From positions 81,541 to 145,540 of the forward strand of contig VGCZ01000006.1 in assembly GCA_016869975.1 (NCBI GenBank): a stretch of 64,000 nt of DNA, read 5' to 3'. Both the position numbers and the translations under genes were made by a program. The notes below the pieces were generated by a model. The model made no database searches. It had not been told where the DNA came from and saw nothing but the letters and a program-made list of their open reading frames with translations. How positions within the stretch are numbered: the stretch's first letter is position 1; every line of letters starts with the position of its first letter. The DNA comes from Alphaproteobacteria bacterium (GTDB lineage Bacteria > Pseudomonadota > Alphaproteobacteria > Reyranellales > Reyranellaceae). Shown in pieces: positions 25,594 through 36,473 of this stretch.

Positions 25594-26805
25594 ATGGCTG
25601 GAGAGATCAGGACTCGCGCCTTCATAAGGCTCTGGCTCGGCGGTACCGCCTCAGGTCTTGCGACATGGGCTCTGCCCTTCGTGTTGGGTATCGCCGTTCT
25701 CGATCGATCGATTACGGCGGCGCAATTGGGAATTGCGCTGGCTGCGCGGACGGTGGGGTTTCTTGTGGCCCTGCCGATCAGCGGCGTATTGGCTGATCGC
25801 TCCGCGCGGCGCAAAGTCGTGTGGGGTGCGAGCCTGATTGCCGCTGCGGGCATCGCGCTCATCGTCATCGGGCTTGGGCATTCGGCGTTTGGCACCGCTC
25901 TGCTGATGCTGGGTGCGGCCGTGGCTGGAATTGGCCAAGGGGCGTGTCGCCCGGCCTACAACGCGCTGGTCCCGATCGTGGTCGGCGTGGATGGGTTGCA
26001 GCCAGCCAATGCCGCGATGAGCATATCGGTGCGGGTCGCGACCCTCGTTGGCCCCACTCTCGCCACGGCTCTCGCGCTTGGACTGGGAGTCTGGGCCACC
26101 CTGATCGCGATCGCGCTTCTCTGGTTGGTGAGTGGCTTCGTGCCGCCACACCCGGTCGAGCCGGGCCGACCCGATGGCGCCGATGCACGCCTCACACTCA
26201 AGTCGTTCCATCAAGAGCTCATTGAAGGTGTGAGGGAAGCGGGCCGTCACCCGTGGTTCGTCGCCGGACTTGCCGCGCTGACGATCGTGATCGCCTTGGG
26301 CTACTCCGTGACCAACGTGATCCTTCCCATCGTGAGCCGTGACGACTATGGCGGTGCTGTTCTTCTCGTCGCCGGGACAACCGCCTACACGATAGGAGCG
26401 CTCTTGGGCGCTGCGGTGATGGCGTACTGGCGTCCACGCAATCAGGGGTGGACCGCGCTCGGCGCTCTTGCGCTTTATGGCCTGGTTCCCTTCAGCCTGA
26501 TCGCACCCATCCACATCGCCATTCCAATCGCGGCCCTCTTTCTTGCCGGCCTCGGCGTCCAGTTGTTCAACGTGCCATGGTTCAGCGCCACACAACGTGA
26601 GGTGCCATCGGACAAGCTCGCGCGCGTGTCGTCGGTCGATTTCTTGTTTTCATACGGCTTGGCACCTCTGGGCCTCGCCCTGATCGCACCGCTCAGCCAG
26701 GCGCTCGGACCAACGCCTGTGCTCGTTATCTGCGGCTGCGCCTGCTTTGTGGCACCGGCTCTTGCCATGTTGCCAAAGAGCAGCCGCACGTTCACGAGCG
26801 CTTGA
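25594..26805 (+). CDS. MFS transporter (EntS/MFS_3-like exporter)
   Basis: The 403-residue protein has twelve predicted helices, the loop 2-3 signature GVLADRSARRKVVWGASL near residue 60 and the N-terminus TRAFIRLWLGGTASGLATWALPFVLG typical of EntS-like MFS_3 exporters. Codon use is noticeably less C/G-ending than in the neighbours (many CTT, GTT, TCT, GGT codons), so the gene may have been acquired. GGGAG stands 8 bases before the ATG. The 190 bases upstream (25404-25593) hold no gene that I recognise. Substrate unknown. Confidence 0.85.
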   Translation: MAGEIRTRAFIRLWLGGTASGLATWALPFVLGIAVLDRSITAAQLGIALAARTVGFLVALPISGVLADRSARRKVVWGASLIAAAGIALIVIGLGHSAFGTALLMLGAAVAGIGQGACRPAYNALVPIVVGVDGLQPANAAMSISVRVATLVGPTLATALALGLGVWATLIAIALLWLVSGFVPPHPVEPGRPDGADARLTLKSFHQELIEGVREAGRHPWFVAGLAALTIVIALGYSVTNVILPIVSRDDYGGAVLLVAGTTAYTIGALLGAAVMAYWRPRNQGWTALGALALYGLVPFSLIAPIHIAIPIAALFLAGLGVQLFNVPWFSATQREVPSDKLARVSSVDFLFSYGLAPLGLALIAPLSQALGPTPVLVICGCACFVAPALAMLPKSSRTFTSA

Positions 26806-26926
26806 GCGCCAGCTCGGGTTCGCAATATCAGTCATGTTCGGCAATCGCTTCTGTTGCGTTCGCGGACGCGGGCTTTACCGGCGTGATGAGGCCAATCCGA
26901 ACAGGAGACAGCGCGTTGGCGCCGGT

Positions 26927-27196
26927 CTAGAGGGTCGCCCCGTCGGGCCGCTCACCGGCGAGCAGCGACAACAGCCGTGCGGTCTTGTCGAGGTGGGCGG
27001 CGACGAGATGCGCGGTCGTCGGATCGCGCGCCTCCTCGATCACCGCGATCAGCAACGCGTCGAGCACCGCGTCGCGCGGCAGCCACTCGTCGTCGCAGGC
27101 GGCGCGGGCGCGACGGAAATGGGCCAACGCCCGCTCGATGTCGGCCTTGCGCACCGCCTCGATCGCCGGCGCTAGCTTGGCCGCCGCCTCAGACAC
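26927..27196 (-). CDS. Small helical protein of unknown function, last gene of the zinc operon
   Basis: The 89-residue product ([20 protein letters not shown]...) is predicted to be mostly helical, with no Cys/His cluster, signal or membrane span. The GTG at 27196 overlaps the end of the DUF1826 gene by eight bases, and no other good start is close; an ATG-containing longer frame would run deep into that gene. I do not recognise a family. Its place behind the Zur-type box, zigA and DUF1826 makes it a candidate zinc-starvation protein. Confidence 0.6.
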   Translation of the reverse strand: MSEAAAKLAPAIEAVRKADIERALAHFRRARAACDDEWLPRDAVLDALLIAVIEEARDPTTAHLVAAHLDKTARLLSLLAGERPDGATL

Positions 27197-27875
27197 GCGA
27201 CGCGCTCCCCAGCCGCGAGTGGTCGACCGCGTCGGCGTCGAGGCACAGCAGCACGCGGCGATGGCCACCCTCCGGCTTCGGTGGGGAGCGATGCACGATG
27301 CCGCGCCCCTCATTGCCGGGCCATGCCTCTCCCTTGAACAGGCCGACATCGCCGCATGCCATCGACTGAACCGACGCCGGATCGTCGACGATATCGTCGT
27401 TGTCGCCCACGGTCAGCATGTCGCGTCGCACCGCGGCGTCGGGCAGCCATTGGGTCCCGGCGCCGTCGTAGGTACAGAGCAGGCGCAGGCCGATCCAGTC
27501 GACGTGGAACTTGCGGCAAGCCGAACCGGTCACCGTTTCGAGCGTGGCGCGCACGACATGCGCCGCGCTCAGGCGCGCGAATTCATCGAGCAATGGCGCG
27601 ATGTCGGCGCGCCACAGCGCTTGATCGGCCGGCGACACGTCGCGCAGCAGCGCCGCGAAGTGGCCATCGGTCAGTGCCGCCGAATCGCAGGCGTCGAACC
27701 ACGCCTCGCCGACGATCGGGCGCGTTCGATGCGCCTCGATGCTGGCCTCCAGCGCGCGGGGCAGCCGGCGTTGCCACAGCGCGAGGTTGACGGCCTGCGA
27801 TGTGATCGCCGAGAGCGCCTCCGGCTTGTCACCGCGCGCGACGTGCGGACGTGTCGCCAATATCGTCGCGTTCAC
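27189..27875 (-). CDS. DUF1826 domain-containing protein
   Basis: The 228-residue protein fits DUF1826: [24 protein letters not shown] near residue 125 is the family core and holds a His-x-Asp pair, followed by [28 protein letters not shown] (in two runs) with a second His near 200. The His-x-Asp...His layout resembles an Fe(II)/2-oxoglutarate-oxygenase core, although no activity is known. DUF1826 genes often accompany CobW/ZigA GTPases in zinc-starvation regulons, as here. The GTG at 27875 overlaps the zigA stop by four bases. Confidence 0.85.
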   Translation of the reverse strand: MNATILATRPHVARGDKPEALSAITSQAVNLALWQRRLPRALEASIEAHRTRPIVGEAWFDACDSAALTDGHFAALLRDVSPADQALWRADIAPLLDEFARLSAAHVVRATLETVTGSACRKFHVDWIGLRLLCTYDGAGTQWLPDAAVRRDMLTVGDNDDIVDDPASVQSMACGDVGLFKGEAWPGNEGRGIVHRSPPKPEGGHRRVLLCLDADAVDHSRLGSASRV

Positions 27876-29089
27876 GACTGGGACTCCTCGGTCCAGGCCG
27901 GGAACGGGTCGGGCATGTACTTCCACACCGCCGGGCCGGCGGCGATCTCGCTCGGGCTGAGCAAGCAAGCATCGAACGCGGCGGTAAGCGCGCCGCGGTC
28001 CATGTCCTTGCCGATGATCACGATCTCCTGCCGGCGATCGCCGAACGGCTCCTTCCAGTTATCCATGATCATGCGCCGCTCGACCCGGTCGCTCGGCCAG
28101 TGGTTGCGCGGCACGCTGGCCCACCAGCGGCCGCCCTTCTCGTGGCGTGTCACCGCACCGGCCTGCGACCAGACGCCGACAAAGGCGGGCCGCGTCGCCA
28201 GCCAGAAGAATCCCTTGGACCGGATCACGCCGGGCCACTCGCGTTGCAGCCAGGCCATCAACCGCGCCGGGTGAAACGGCGACTGCGCGCGGTAGATGAA
28301 GCTCGAGATGCCATACTCCTCGGTCTCCGGCAGCGGGTTGCCGAGCAACGCCTGCTGCCAGCCCGGCGCCATCGACGCCTCCTGCATGTCGAACAGGCCT
28401 GTGTCGAGGATGTCGTCGAGCGCCACGTCGCCATTCACGCTGCGCACAAAGCGCGCACGCGTGTTGAAGGTGCGAATGATGCCCTCGAGCATGCCGAGGT
28501 CGTCGGACGAGACGAGGTCCGCCTTGTTGAGGACGATGACATCGGCGAACTCGACCTGCTCGACGAGCAGGTCGACGATGGTGCGATCGTCGCCCTCGCC
28601 GGCGGTCTGGCCGCGATCGCGCAGGAAGCCGGTGCTGGCGTAGTCGCGCAGGAAGTTGAAGGCGTCGACCACCGTGACCATGGTGTCGAGGCGCGCCACG
28701 TCGGCGAGGCTGTCGCCGTCCTCGTCGCGGAAGTCGAAGGTCGCGGCCACCGGCAGCGGTTCCGAGATACCGGTCGATTCGATCAGCAGGTAGTCGAAGC
28801 GGCCCTGCGTCGCGAGACTGCGCACCTCGCGGAGCAGATCGTCGCGCAGGGTGCAGCAGATGCAGCCGTTGGACATCTCCACCAGCTTCTCGTCGGTCCG
28901 GCTGAGCCCGGCGCCGCCGTCGCGCACCAGCGCGGCGTCGATGTTGACCTCGCTCATGTCGTTGACGATCACCGCTACGCGCTTGCCCTGGCGATTGTGC
29001 AGGACATGGTTGAGCAGCGTCGTCTTGCCGGCACCGAGGAAGCCGGACAGCACCGTGACGGGCAATCGAAGGCCGGGAGAGGGTGACAT
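27872..29089 (-). CDS. zigA: CobW/COG0523-family zinc metallochaperone GTPase (ZigA-like)
   Basis: The 405-residue protein has the P-loop [15 protein letters not shown] (residues 16-30), the metal motif GCICC (about 75-79), Walker [16 protein letters not shown] near 203 and the C-terminal CobW domain (GFFWLATRP...). COG0523 GTPases of this form deliver zinc to client proteins during zinc limitation. The gene lies directly behind a Zur-type palindrome and is translated together with DUF1826 and a small unknown gene. Confidence 0.92.
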   Translation of the reverse strand: MSPSPGLRLPVTVLSGFLGAGKTTLLNHVLHNRQGKRVAVIVNDMSEVNIDAALVRDGGAGLSRTDEKLVEMSNGCICCTLRDDLLREVRSLATQGRFDYLLIESTGISEPLPVAATFDFRDEDGDSLADVARLDTMVTVVDAFNFLRDYASTGFLRDRGQTAGEGDDRTIVDLLVEQVEFADVIVLNKADLVSSDDLGMLEGIIRTFNTRARFVRSVNGDVALDDILDTGLFDMQEASMAPGWQQALLGNPLPETEEYGISSFIYRAQSPFHPARLMAWLQREWPGVIRSKGFFWLATRPAFVGVWSQAGAVTRHEKGGRWWASVPRNHWPSDRVERRMIMDNWKEPFGDRRQEIVIIGKDMDRGALTAAFDACLLSPSEIAAGPAVWKYMPDPFPAWTEESQS

Positions 29090-29150
29090 CAGGTGTCATC
29101 CGCGCTGGATGGAGAGGAAGCGAACGGCACAGGCCGTCTGGCAGCTAGGT

Positions 29151-29169
29151 AATGTTATAGTATAACATT
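29151..29169 (-). promoter_or_regulatory. Zur-type box overlapping the zigA promoter
   Basis: AATGTTATAGTATAACATT is a perfect inverted repeat with one central base, matching the Zur box of alpha- and gammaproteobacteria. Read on the minus strand it contains TATAAC as a -10 (29154-29159 on plus), with TTGTTG 17 bases upstream, so bound Zur would block the promoter. It lies 61 bases upstream of the zigA ATG and in a rare AT-rich patch. Confidence 0.85.
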
Positions 29170-29211
29170 TGCAAGGCAACAAAATCGCCGCGATCCCCCC
29201 GCCACCGTCCC

Positions 29212-30672
<1,461 letters not shown>

Positions 30673-30686
30673 AATCCAAATTTAGG

Positions 30687-30703
30687 CAGGGACATTGTCC
30701 CTG
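30687..30703. promoter_or_regulatory. 17-bp perfect palindrome upstream of FAD-linked oxidase 1 (candidate operator)
   Basis: CAGGGACATTGTCCCTG has 8-base perfect arms and one central base. It lies 15 bases before the ATG at 30672, separate from the family A palindrome at 30744. The length and symmetry fit a GntR- or LysR-type site for a 2-hydroxyacid sensor, but no regulator gene is adjacent. Confidence 0.6.
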
Positions 30704-30743
30704 TCGGCGGTGAACTTGTCCGCATTGCCCTGCGACTTGTCTC

Positions 30744-30768
30744 TACCTTCCCCCCGGAGGGGGAAAGG
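30744..30768. repeat. Family A intergenic palindrome, copy 3
   Basis: TACCTTCCCCCC is followed by GGAGGGGGAAAGGCA, with one extra A in the right arm compared with the perfect copies at 11368 and 13795. It starts 9 bases after the stop codon of FAD-linked oxidase 2 and could form a stem there. Confidence 0.75.
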
Positions 30769-30777
30769 CAAGACGCC

Positions 30778-32277
30778 TCAACGCGTCGGAAACGCCTCGG
30801 CCACCTTCTCGTCGGGATCGACGCGGATCACCTTGCCGGGGTTCATCAGGCCCTTCGGATCGAGCGCCTTCTTGATCGCGCGCATGATGTCGAGCTCGGT
30901 CGAGGAGCGGTAGTGCTCAAGCTCGAGCAGCTTGACCGAGCCGATGCCGTGCTCGGCCGAGATCGAGCCGCCGATTTCGTTGACCATGTCGTGCACGATG
31001 CGGTCGAGCGTCTTGGCCATCGGCAGGAAGGCCTCGCGCGTCGTGACGTGGAGCGGCGCGCCGAAGGAGTAGTGCAGGTTGCCGTCGCCCATATGGCCCA
31101 TCGGCTTCGGGCGGATGCCGGGCACCGCCTTCACGCAGGCGGCGTTGCAGCGCTCGATGAAATCCGGGATCTCGTGGATCGCCACCGAGATGTCGAACGA
31201 GGCGCTCGGGTTGGGATCGCGGCGGCTGGCCTCGGCATGACCTTCGCGGATCGCCCACATGTTGCGCGCCTGCGCCTCGGATTGAGCGATGGTGCCGTCG
31301 ACCGCCAGACCGCGCTCGAAGGCGCCGGTGAGGAACTCCTCCATGCGCTCGGCCATGCCGCCGGCGCCGTTGCCCGTGGGGGCGCGGGTCGAGGACCATT
31401 CCATCAGCAACTGCCACTCGGGTGAACCCTCGATCGGCCGCTGCAGATTGGGCACGTGCTTGAGCACGCCCTCATAGCCGATGCCGTGCACCAGCTCGCA
31501 CGAGGTCACGCAGTCGCCCGAGGCCATGCGCGCCTCGGCCAGCAGCTCGAAGGCCGCCTTCGGGTTGGGGATCGCCAGCCAGCAGGTGGCGACGTCCTTG
31601 GGCTTGGGGAACACCTTCAGCACCGCCTTGGTGATGATGCCCAAGGTGCCCTCGGCGCCGACGAAGAGGTCCTTCAGGTCGTAGCCGGTGTTGTCCTTCT
31701 TCAGCGCGCGCATGCCGTCCCAGATGCGGCCGTCGGGCAGCACGACCTCGAGCCCCAGCACCATGCTGCGCGTGTTGCCGTAGTGCAGCACCTGCGCGCC
31801 GCCGGCGTTGGTCGAGAGGTTGCCGCCGATCATGCAGGAGCCCTGGGCGCCCAGGCTGATCGGGAACAGGCGATCATGCTCCATCGCCGTCTGCTGGATG
31901 GTCTGCAGCACCACGCCGGCCTCGACCGTCATGGTGTAGGCCTGCGGGTTGACGTCGAGGATGCGGTTCATGCGCGCCAGGGACACGACGATCTCGTCGC
32001 CCTGGCGCACCGGGATGCTGGCGGTCATCAGGCCGGTCAGCCCGCCCTGCGGTACGATCTTGACGTTGTGCTGGTTGCACAATTTCACGATGGCCGAGAC
32101 CTCCTCGACGCTCGCCGGCTTGACCACGGCGGCGGCGCGGCCCGGCGCCATGCCCTGCCAGTTGGTGGTGTGGAACTGTACCGCCTGCGGATCGGTCACC
32201 AGACCCTTCTCGCCGACGATGGCGGCGAGCGCCTCGTGGAACGCGGACGAGGGCGGCGAGATATAGGTGTCAGGCAT
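30778..32277 (-). CDS. FAD-linked oxidase 2 (GlcD / D-2-hydroxyacid dehydrogenase type)
   Basis: This 499-residue protein matches oxidase 1 almost block for block (GGLTGLMTASIPVRQG, GSCMIGGNLSTNAGGAQVLHYGN, MGHMGDGNLHYSFGAP, EHGIGSVKLLELEHYRS). It keeps the His of the GHxGDGN metal motif and differs mainly in the substrate domain around residues 225-380 and in a slightly longer C-terminus. A GGAGG-type site (CCGGAGG) precedes the ATG. Tandem duplication with divergence suggests two related 2-hydroxyacid substrates. Confidence 0.9.
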   Translation of the reverse strand: MPDTYISPPSSAFHEALAAIVGEKGLVTDPQAVQFHTTNWQGMAPGRAAAVVKPASVEEVSAIVKLCNQHNVKIVPQGGLTGLMTASIPVRQGDEIVVSLARMNRILDVNPQAYTMTVEAGVVLQTIQQTAMEHDRLFPISLGAQGSCMIGGNLSTNAGGAQVLHYGNTRSMVLGLEVVLPDGRIWDGMRALKKDNTGYDLKDLFVGAEGTLGIITKAVLKVFPKPKDVATCWLAIPNPKAAFELLAEARMASGDCVTSCELVHGIGYEGVLKHVPNLQRPIEGSPEWQLLMEWSSTRAPTGNGAGGMAERMEEFLTGAFERGLAVDGTIAQSEAQARNMWAIREGHAEASRRDPNPSASFDISVAIHEIPDFIERCNAACVKAVPGIRPKPMGHMGDGNLHYSFGAPLHVTTREAFLPMAKTLDRIVHDMVNEIGGSISAEHGIGSVKLLELEHYRSSTELDIMRAIKKALDPKGLMNPGKVIRVDPDEKVAEAFPTR

Positions 32278-32347
32278 GGTCTTGGTTTCCTCCGGATCGG
32301 CTCAATCTAGCGGGATTGCACTGGGTCCCCAAGGGTATGGTAGCCGC

Positions 32348-32938
32348 ATGGCGACGATGCAATTCTGGTACGACTTTGCCAGCCCCTATGCGTGGCTGGC
32401 GGCGGAGCGGCTGGCCGTGAACACCGACATCGCGGTCGAGTGGATTCCATTCGTGATCGGCCCGATCCTGCGCCTGCGGCCCGACAATCCATCGCCGCTG
32501 CAAAACGCGCCGCCGGCACAGCGCAACTACAGGCGCCGTGACGTCGAACGGCTGGCGGCGAAGCAAGGCCTGGGACTGCGCTGGCCGTCGACCTATCCGC
32601 GCAATGGCTTGCTGGGCGCGCGGGTCAGTCGGGTTGTACCTGTCGGGCGCCGTGCCGATCTGACGCTGGCGATCTACCGCGCCAGCTTTGTTGAGGATCG
32701 CGAGATCGCCGAGCTGGACGTGATCAAGGACGTGCTCGAACGCGCCGGCTTCGACGCTCAGGCGATACTCACGGCCGCGCTCGCTGACGGCAACAGGAAG
32801 GCGCTGGTTGCCGATGTCGATCGCGCCATCGCGCTGGGCATCTTCGGTGCGCCGAGCTTTGTCGTCGACGGCGAGCTGTTCTGGGGTAACGACCGCCTCG
32901 ATCTTGCGCTCGAGTGGGCACGCAGACCCTGGCTATGA
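32348..32938 (+). CDS. 2-hydroxychromene-2-carboxylate isomerase-like protein (DsbA/GST-kappa fold)
   Basis: The 196-residue protein begins MQFWYDFASPYAWLAAERLA, in which the FASPYA serine takes the position that glutathione activates in HCCA isomerases and kappa GSTs, and ends with GIFGAPSFVVDGELFWGNDRLD, the cis-Pro loop of the thioredoxin fold. It lacks a CxxC. HCCA isomerases act in naphthalene-type ring degradation, but many genomic copies have other glutathione-linked roles. It is divergent from FAD-linked oxidase 2. Confidence 0.88.
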   Translation: MATMQFWYDFASPYAWLAAERLAVNTDIAVEWIPFVIGPILRLRPDNPSPLQNAPPAQRNYRRRDVERLAAKQGLGLRWPSTYPRNGLLGARVSRVVPVGRRADLTLAIYRASFVEDREIAELDVIKDVLERAGFDAQAILTAALADGNRKALVADVDRAIALGIFGAPSFVVDGELFWGNDRLDLALEWARRPWL

Positions 32939-33855
32939 GCGTGGGGCCGCCGCACGCCGCAGCCGGTCGTTGATCGCCGCGCCGAGGCCGGATTCAGGAA
33001 TCGGCGCGACCGCGATTCGCGTCGTGCCTGTTGCGTCGAGCCTGCGCAGCATGACGAACAGGTTGGCCGCCGCTTCGACGAGGTCGCCGCTCGGGCTGAG
33101 GTTGAGCGCGCCGGCGACCTGGCCGAAGCCGAGCATGGTCTCGCCCATTTGCGCTGCCGTCGCGTTCAGCCGCATGGCGGCGCGCGGCGCGTAGTGGCTT
33201 TCGAGCTGGCCCGGCGAATGCAGCGCGCCGGGGACGCCGATGGCCGGGCCGTCCTCGATTGCGCCGATCAGCGCCTCGATCGCCTCGCGCGTCGTGCCGC
33301 CGGGGCGCAGCAAGGTCGGCGTCGGCGTGGTGAGGTCAAGCACCGTCGATTCGAGTCCGACATCGCACGGCCCGCCGTCGATCACCAGGTCGACCGCGTC
33401 GCCCAGCGACTCGACGACATGCTCCGGCCGCGTCGGGCTGATGGCGCCGGAACGGTTGGCGCTGGGGGCTGCGATCGGCACGCCCGACGCGGCGATCAGC
33501 GCGCGGGCGATGGGATGCGAGGGCGCGCGCACGGCGGCGGTGTCGAGGCCGGCGGAGGCGAGCAGCGACAGCCGGCAGTTCTTGACGCGCGGCAGGACGA
33601 GGGTGAGGGGGCCGGGCCAGAAGGCGGCGGCGAGACGCTCGGCGATGTCGTTCCAGACCACATACCGGCGCGCCTCGGCGGCGTCGAGCACATGGGCGAT
33701 CAGCGGATTGAATGCCGGGCGGCCCTTGGCGGCGAAGATCGCCGCGACGGCGCGGTCCTGCGTGGCGTCGGCGCCCAGGCCGTAGACCGTCTCGGTGGGG
33801 AAGGCGACGAGGCGGCCGGCGCGGATCAACGCCGTGGCGCGCTCGATGATCGCGT

Positions 33856-33859
<4 letters not shown>
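32933..33859 (-). CDS. tsaC: L-threonylcarbamoyladenylate synthase (Sua5/TsaC)
   Basis: The 308-residue protein has the TsaC domain (LVAFPTETVYGLGADATQDRAVAAIFAAKGRP, in two runs, about 18-48; PSANRSGAISPT near 142; STVLDLTTPTPTLLRPG near 178) plus the C-terminal Sua5 domain after a linker with HYAPRAAMRL. It makes threonylcarbamoyl-AMP for the t6A37 modification of ANN-decoding tRNAs, an essential cytoplasmic step. It overlaps the cysQ stop by four bases and ends six bases inside the opposite HCCA-isomerase gene. Confidence 0.93.
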
Positions 33860-34668
<809 letters not shown>

Positions 34669-34786
34669 GGTAACCTTGCGTAACGCGGCGGCGACGTTAT
34701 AGCCCGATCCCGCCATAATGTTATGGATTCTAGGCCTGTCGGGAGGCATGGTCCGGCCATGCTTCTAGCGCTCATCAGGAGGCATC

Positions 34787-35155
34787 ATGCGCAGTATCGT
34801 TCTCGGTTCTCTCATCGCCGCCACCGTCCTGGCCGCCGCGCCGGCTCTGGCGCAGCAGCTTTATTCTGGACGAGTTAACTCCGGCGTGAATCAGCTTGGA
34901 TCGTCCCGCTGCGGCAGCTACGGCATGAAGATGGATCTCACCGTCACCGGTTCCGACATCAAGGCGACTTTCCAGCAGGACGGCCGTGACGAGCGCTTCT
35001 TCGTCGCCAAGGCGGGGCCCGACGGCACTTTCGTCAGCGAGGCCATCGTTGGCGGCGGTGGCAAGATGAAGGTCACCGGGAAGATCACGCCCAGCGAGGC
35101 TGTCGTCAGGCTCGACGGCTATTGTCTGTTCGACTTCAAGCTCGCGAAGAAATAG
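34787..35155 (+). CDS. Small secreted protein of unknown function, paralogue 1
   Basis: The 122-residue product has a clear Sec signal (about residues 1-22, cleaved after ALAQ) and a mature domain of about 100 residues rich in beta-type segments with two cysteines (SSRCGSYG and DGYCLFDF). AGGAGG lies close upstream of the ATG. A paralogue follows 26 bases later. I know no functional name; the pattern MDLTVTGSDIKATF...DGTF...MKVTGKIT is shared with the paralogue and, more loosely, with the C-terminal tail of the kinase at the left edge. Confidence 0.8.
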   Translation: MRSIVLGSLIAATVLAAAPALAQQLYSGRVNSGVNQLGSSRCGSYGMKMDLTVTGSDIKATFQQDGRDERFFVAKAGPDGTFVSEAIVGGGGKMKVTGKITPSEAVVRLDGYCLFDFKLAKK

Positions 35156-35181
35156 CGGCCAGCCGGCCGGGGGGAGGTCTC

Positions 35182-35538
35182 ATGCGCGCTGTCATCGCCT
35201 GTTCTGTCGTCATCGCCGGGCTGCTGAGCGCGGCGCCGGCCCTGGCACAGAGCTACACCTGGACCGGCTATGGCGCGGGCCAATACAACTGCCCTCGCTA
35301 CAAGATGACCATCGACGTCACCGTCACCGGCAACCAGGTGTCGGGCACTTTCATGCAGGAAGGCCGGACGCAGCGCTCCTGGGCTCCGGTGGCGATGGAT
35401 GGCGGCGGCAATTTCCGCACCACGGCCAAGGTGCAGGACGGCAACATGAAGGTCAGCGGCCGCATCACGCCGGCCGGCGGCAACGTGCTGCTCGACGGCT
35501 ACTGCAAGTTCGACGCCAAACAGCTCACCAAGAAGTAG
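35182..35538 (+). CDS. Small secreted protein of unknown function, paralogue 2
   Basis: The 118-residue product has a signal peptide (MRAVIACSVVIAGLLSAAP, cleavage near ALAQ) and a mature domain matching paralogue 1: MTIDVTVTGNQVSGTF, a DGGGNF turn, MKVSGRITP and DGYCKFD. The two cysteines are kept (YNCPRYK and DGYCKF), compatible with one disulfide in the periplasm. GGGGGAGG lies upstream of the ATG at 35182, which is preferred to an earlier in-frame start inside paralogue 1. Confidence 0.8.
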   Translation: MRAVIACSVVIAGLLSAAPALAQSYTWTGYGAGQYNCPRYKMTIDVTVTGNQVSGTFMQEGRTQRSWAPVAMDGGGNFRTTAKVQDGNMKVSGRITPAGGNVLLDGYCKFDAKQLTKK

Positions 35539-35543
35539 TCGAC

Positions 35544-36386
35544 ATGGCGCGTCTCGACGGCAAGATCTGCATCGTTACCGGTGCGACCAGCGGAATCGGC
35601 CGGCGTACGGCCGAGATCTTCGTCGCCGAGGGCGCTCGCGTGGTGGCCGCCGGCCGTCGCGCCGATCTCGGCGCCGCGCTCGAGAAAGAGCTCGGCGCCG
35701 AGCGTCTGCTGTTCAAGCGTGCCGACGTCACCCAGGAAGCCGAGTTCAAGGCGCTGATCGACGCCTGTCTCGCCAAGTGGGGCCGCGTCGACTGCCTGTT
35801 CAACAACGCCGGCGGTCCGGCGCCGGTCGGTGGAATCGAGACCATTCCGGTCGACGGCTTCGACGCGGCGATGGCCTCGCTGGTGCGCAGCGTGATGCTG
35901 GGCATGAAGCACGTGACGCCGGTGATGGTGAAGCAGGGCGGTGGCAGCATCATCAACAACGGCTCGGTGGCGGGGCGCCGCGCCGGCATGTCGAGTTCGA
36001 TGATCTACAGCGCCGCCAAGGCGGCGGTGAACCACCTCACCGTCTGCGTCGCCATGCAGCTGGGCGAGAAAAACATCAGGGTGAACTCGATCTCGCCCGG
36101 CGGCATCGCCACCGGCATCTTCGGCAAGGCTTTGGGCCTCTCGCATGAAGACGCCGAGAAGACCGCCGAGACCATGAAGGGCGTCTTCGCCGCCAACCAG
36201 CCGATCCCGCGCGCCGGCCTGACCGACGACATCGCCCGCGCCGCCGTGTTCCTGGCCTCCGACGAGTCGAGCTTCGTCAACGGCCATGACCTGGTGGTCG
36301 ATGGCGGCCTGGTCGGTGGCCGCATGTGGACGCCGCACCAGCAGGGTCTCAACGCCCTGCGCAAAGCCTTCGGCGTCAAGGGATAA
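35544..36386 (+). CDS. Short-chain dehydrogenase/reductase (SDR)
   Basis: The 280-residue classical SDR has CIVTGATSGIGRRTAEI (about 8-24), NNAGGPAPVG, Ser of INNGSVAG and the YSAAKAA catalytic Tyr/Lys, and a normal C-terminus (NGHDLVVDGGLVGGR). The basic residues after the glycine motif (AAGRRADLG) leave NADP possible. It starts six bases after the second secreted-protein gene, so may be co-transcribed with it. Substrate unknown. Confidence 0.88.
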   Translation: MARLDGKICIVTGATSGIGRRTAEIFVAEGARVVAAGRRADLGAALEKELGAERLLFKRADVTQEAEFKALIDACLAKWGRVDCLFNNAGGPAPVGGIETIPVDGFDAAMASLVRSVMLGMKHVTPVMVKQGGGSIINNGSVAGRRAGMSSSMIYSAAKAAVNHLTVCVAMQLGEKNIRVNSISPGGIATGIFGKALGLSHEDAEKTAETMKGVFAANQPIPRAGLTDDIARAAVFLASDESSFVNGHDLVVDGGLVGGRMWTPHQQGLNALRKAFGVKG

Positions 36387-36395
36387 TCCACTCCT

Positions 36396-36444
36396 CGTCA
36401 TCCTCGGGGCCATCCGCGGCCCCTGTAGCGCAGCGAGGGATCTC
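36396..36444. repeat. Family B intergenic repeat, copy flanking SDR (left)
   Basis: GTCATCCTCGGGGCC is followed by CGCGGCCCCTGTAGCGCAGC and GAGGGATCTCC. The reverse complement of this element recurs at 37313-37366 on the other side of the SDR gene 36474-37238, so the two copies are inverted with respect to each other. Confidence 0.8.
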
Positions 36445-36445
36445 C

Positions 36446-36466
36446 TTGGGACCGCCGGCGTCCCAA
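36446..36466 (-). terminator. Hairpin at the 3' end of the leftward SDR gene
   Basis: TTGGGAC and GTCCCAA pair across a CGCCGGC loop, 7 bases beyond the stop codon at 36474. There is no U-run, so it is at best a weak terminator. The CGCCGGCGTC core also appears in the long palindrome at 44404. Confidence 0.45.
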
Positions 36467-36473
36467 AGACGTA

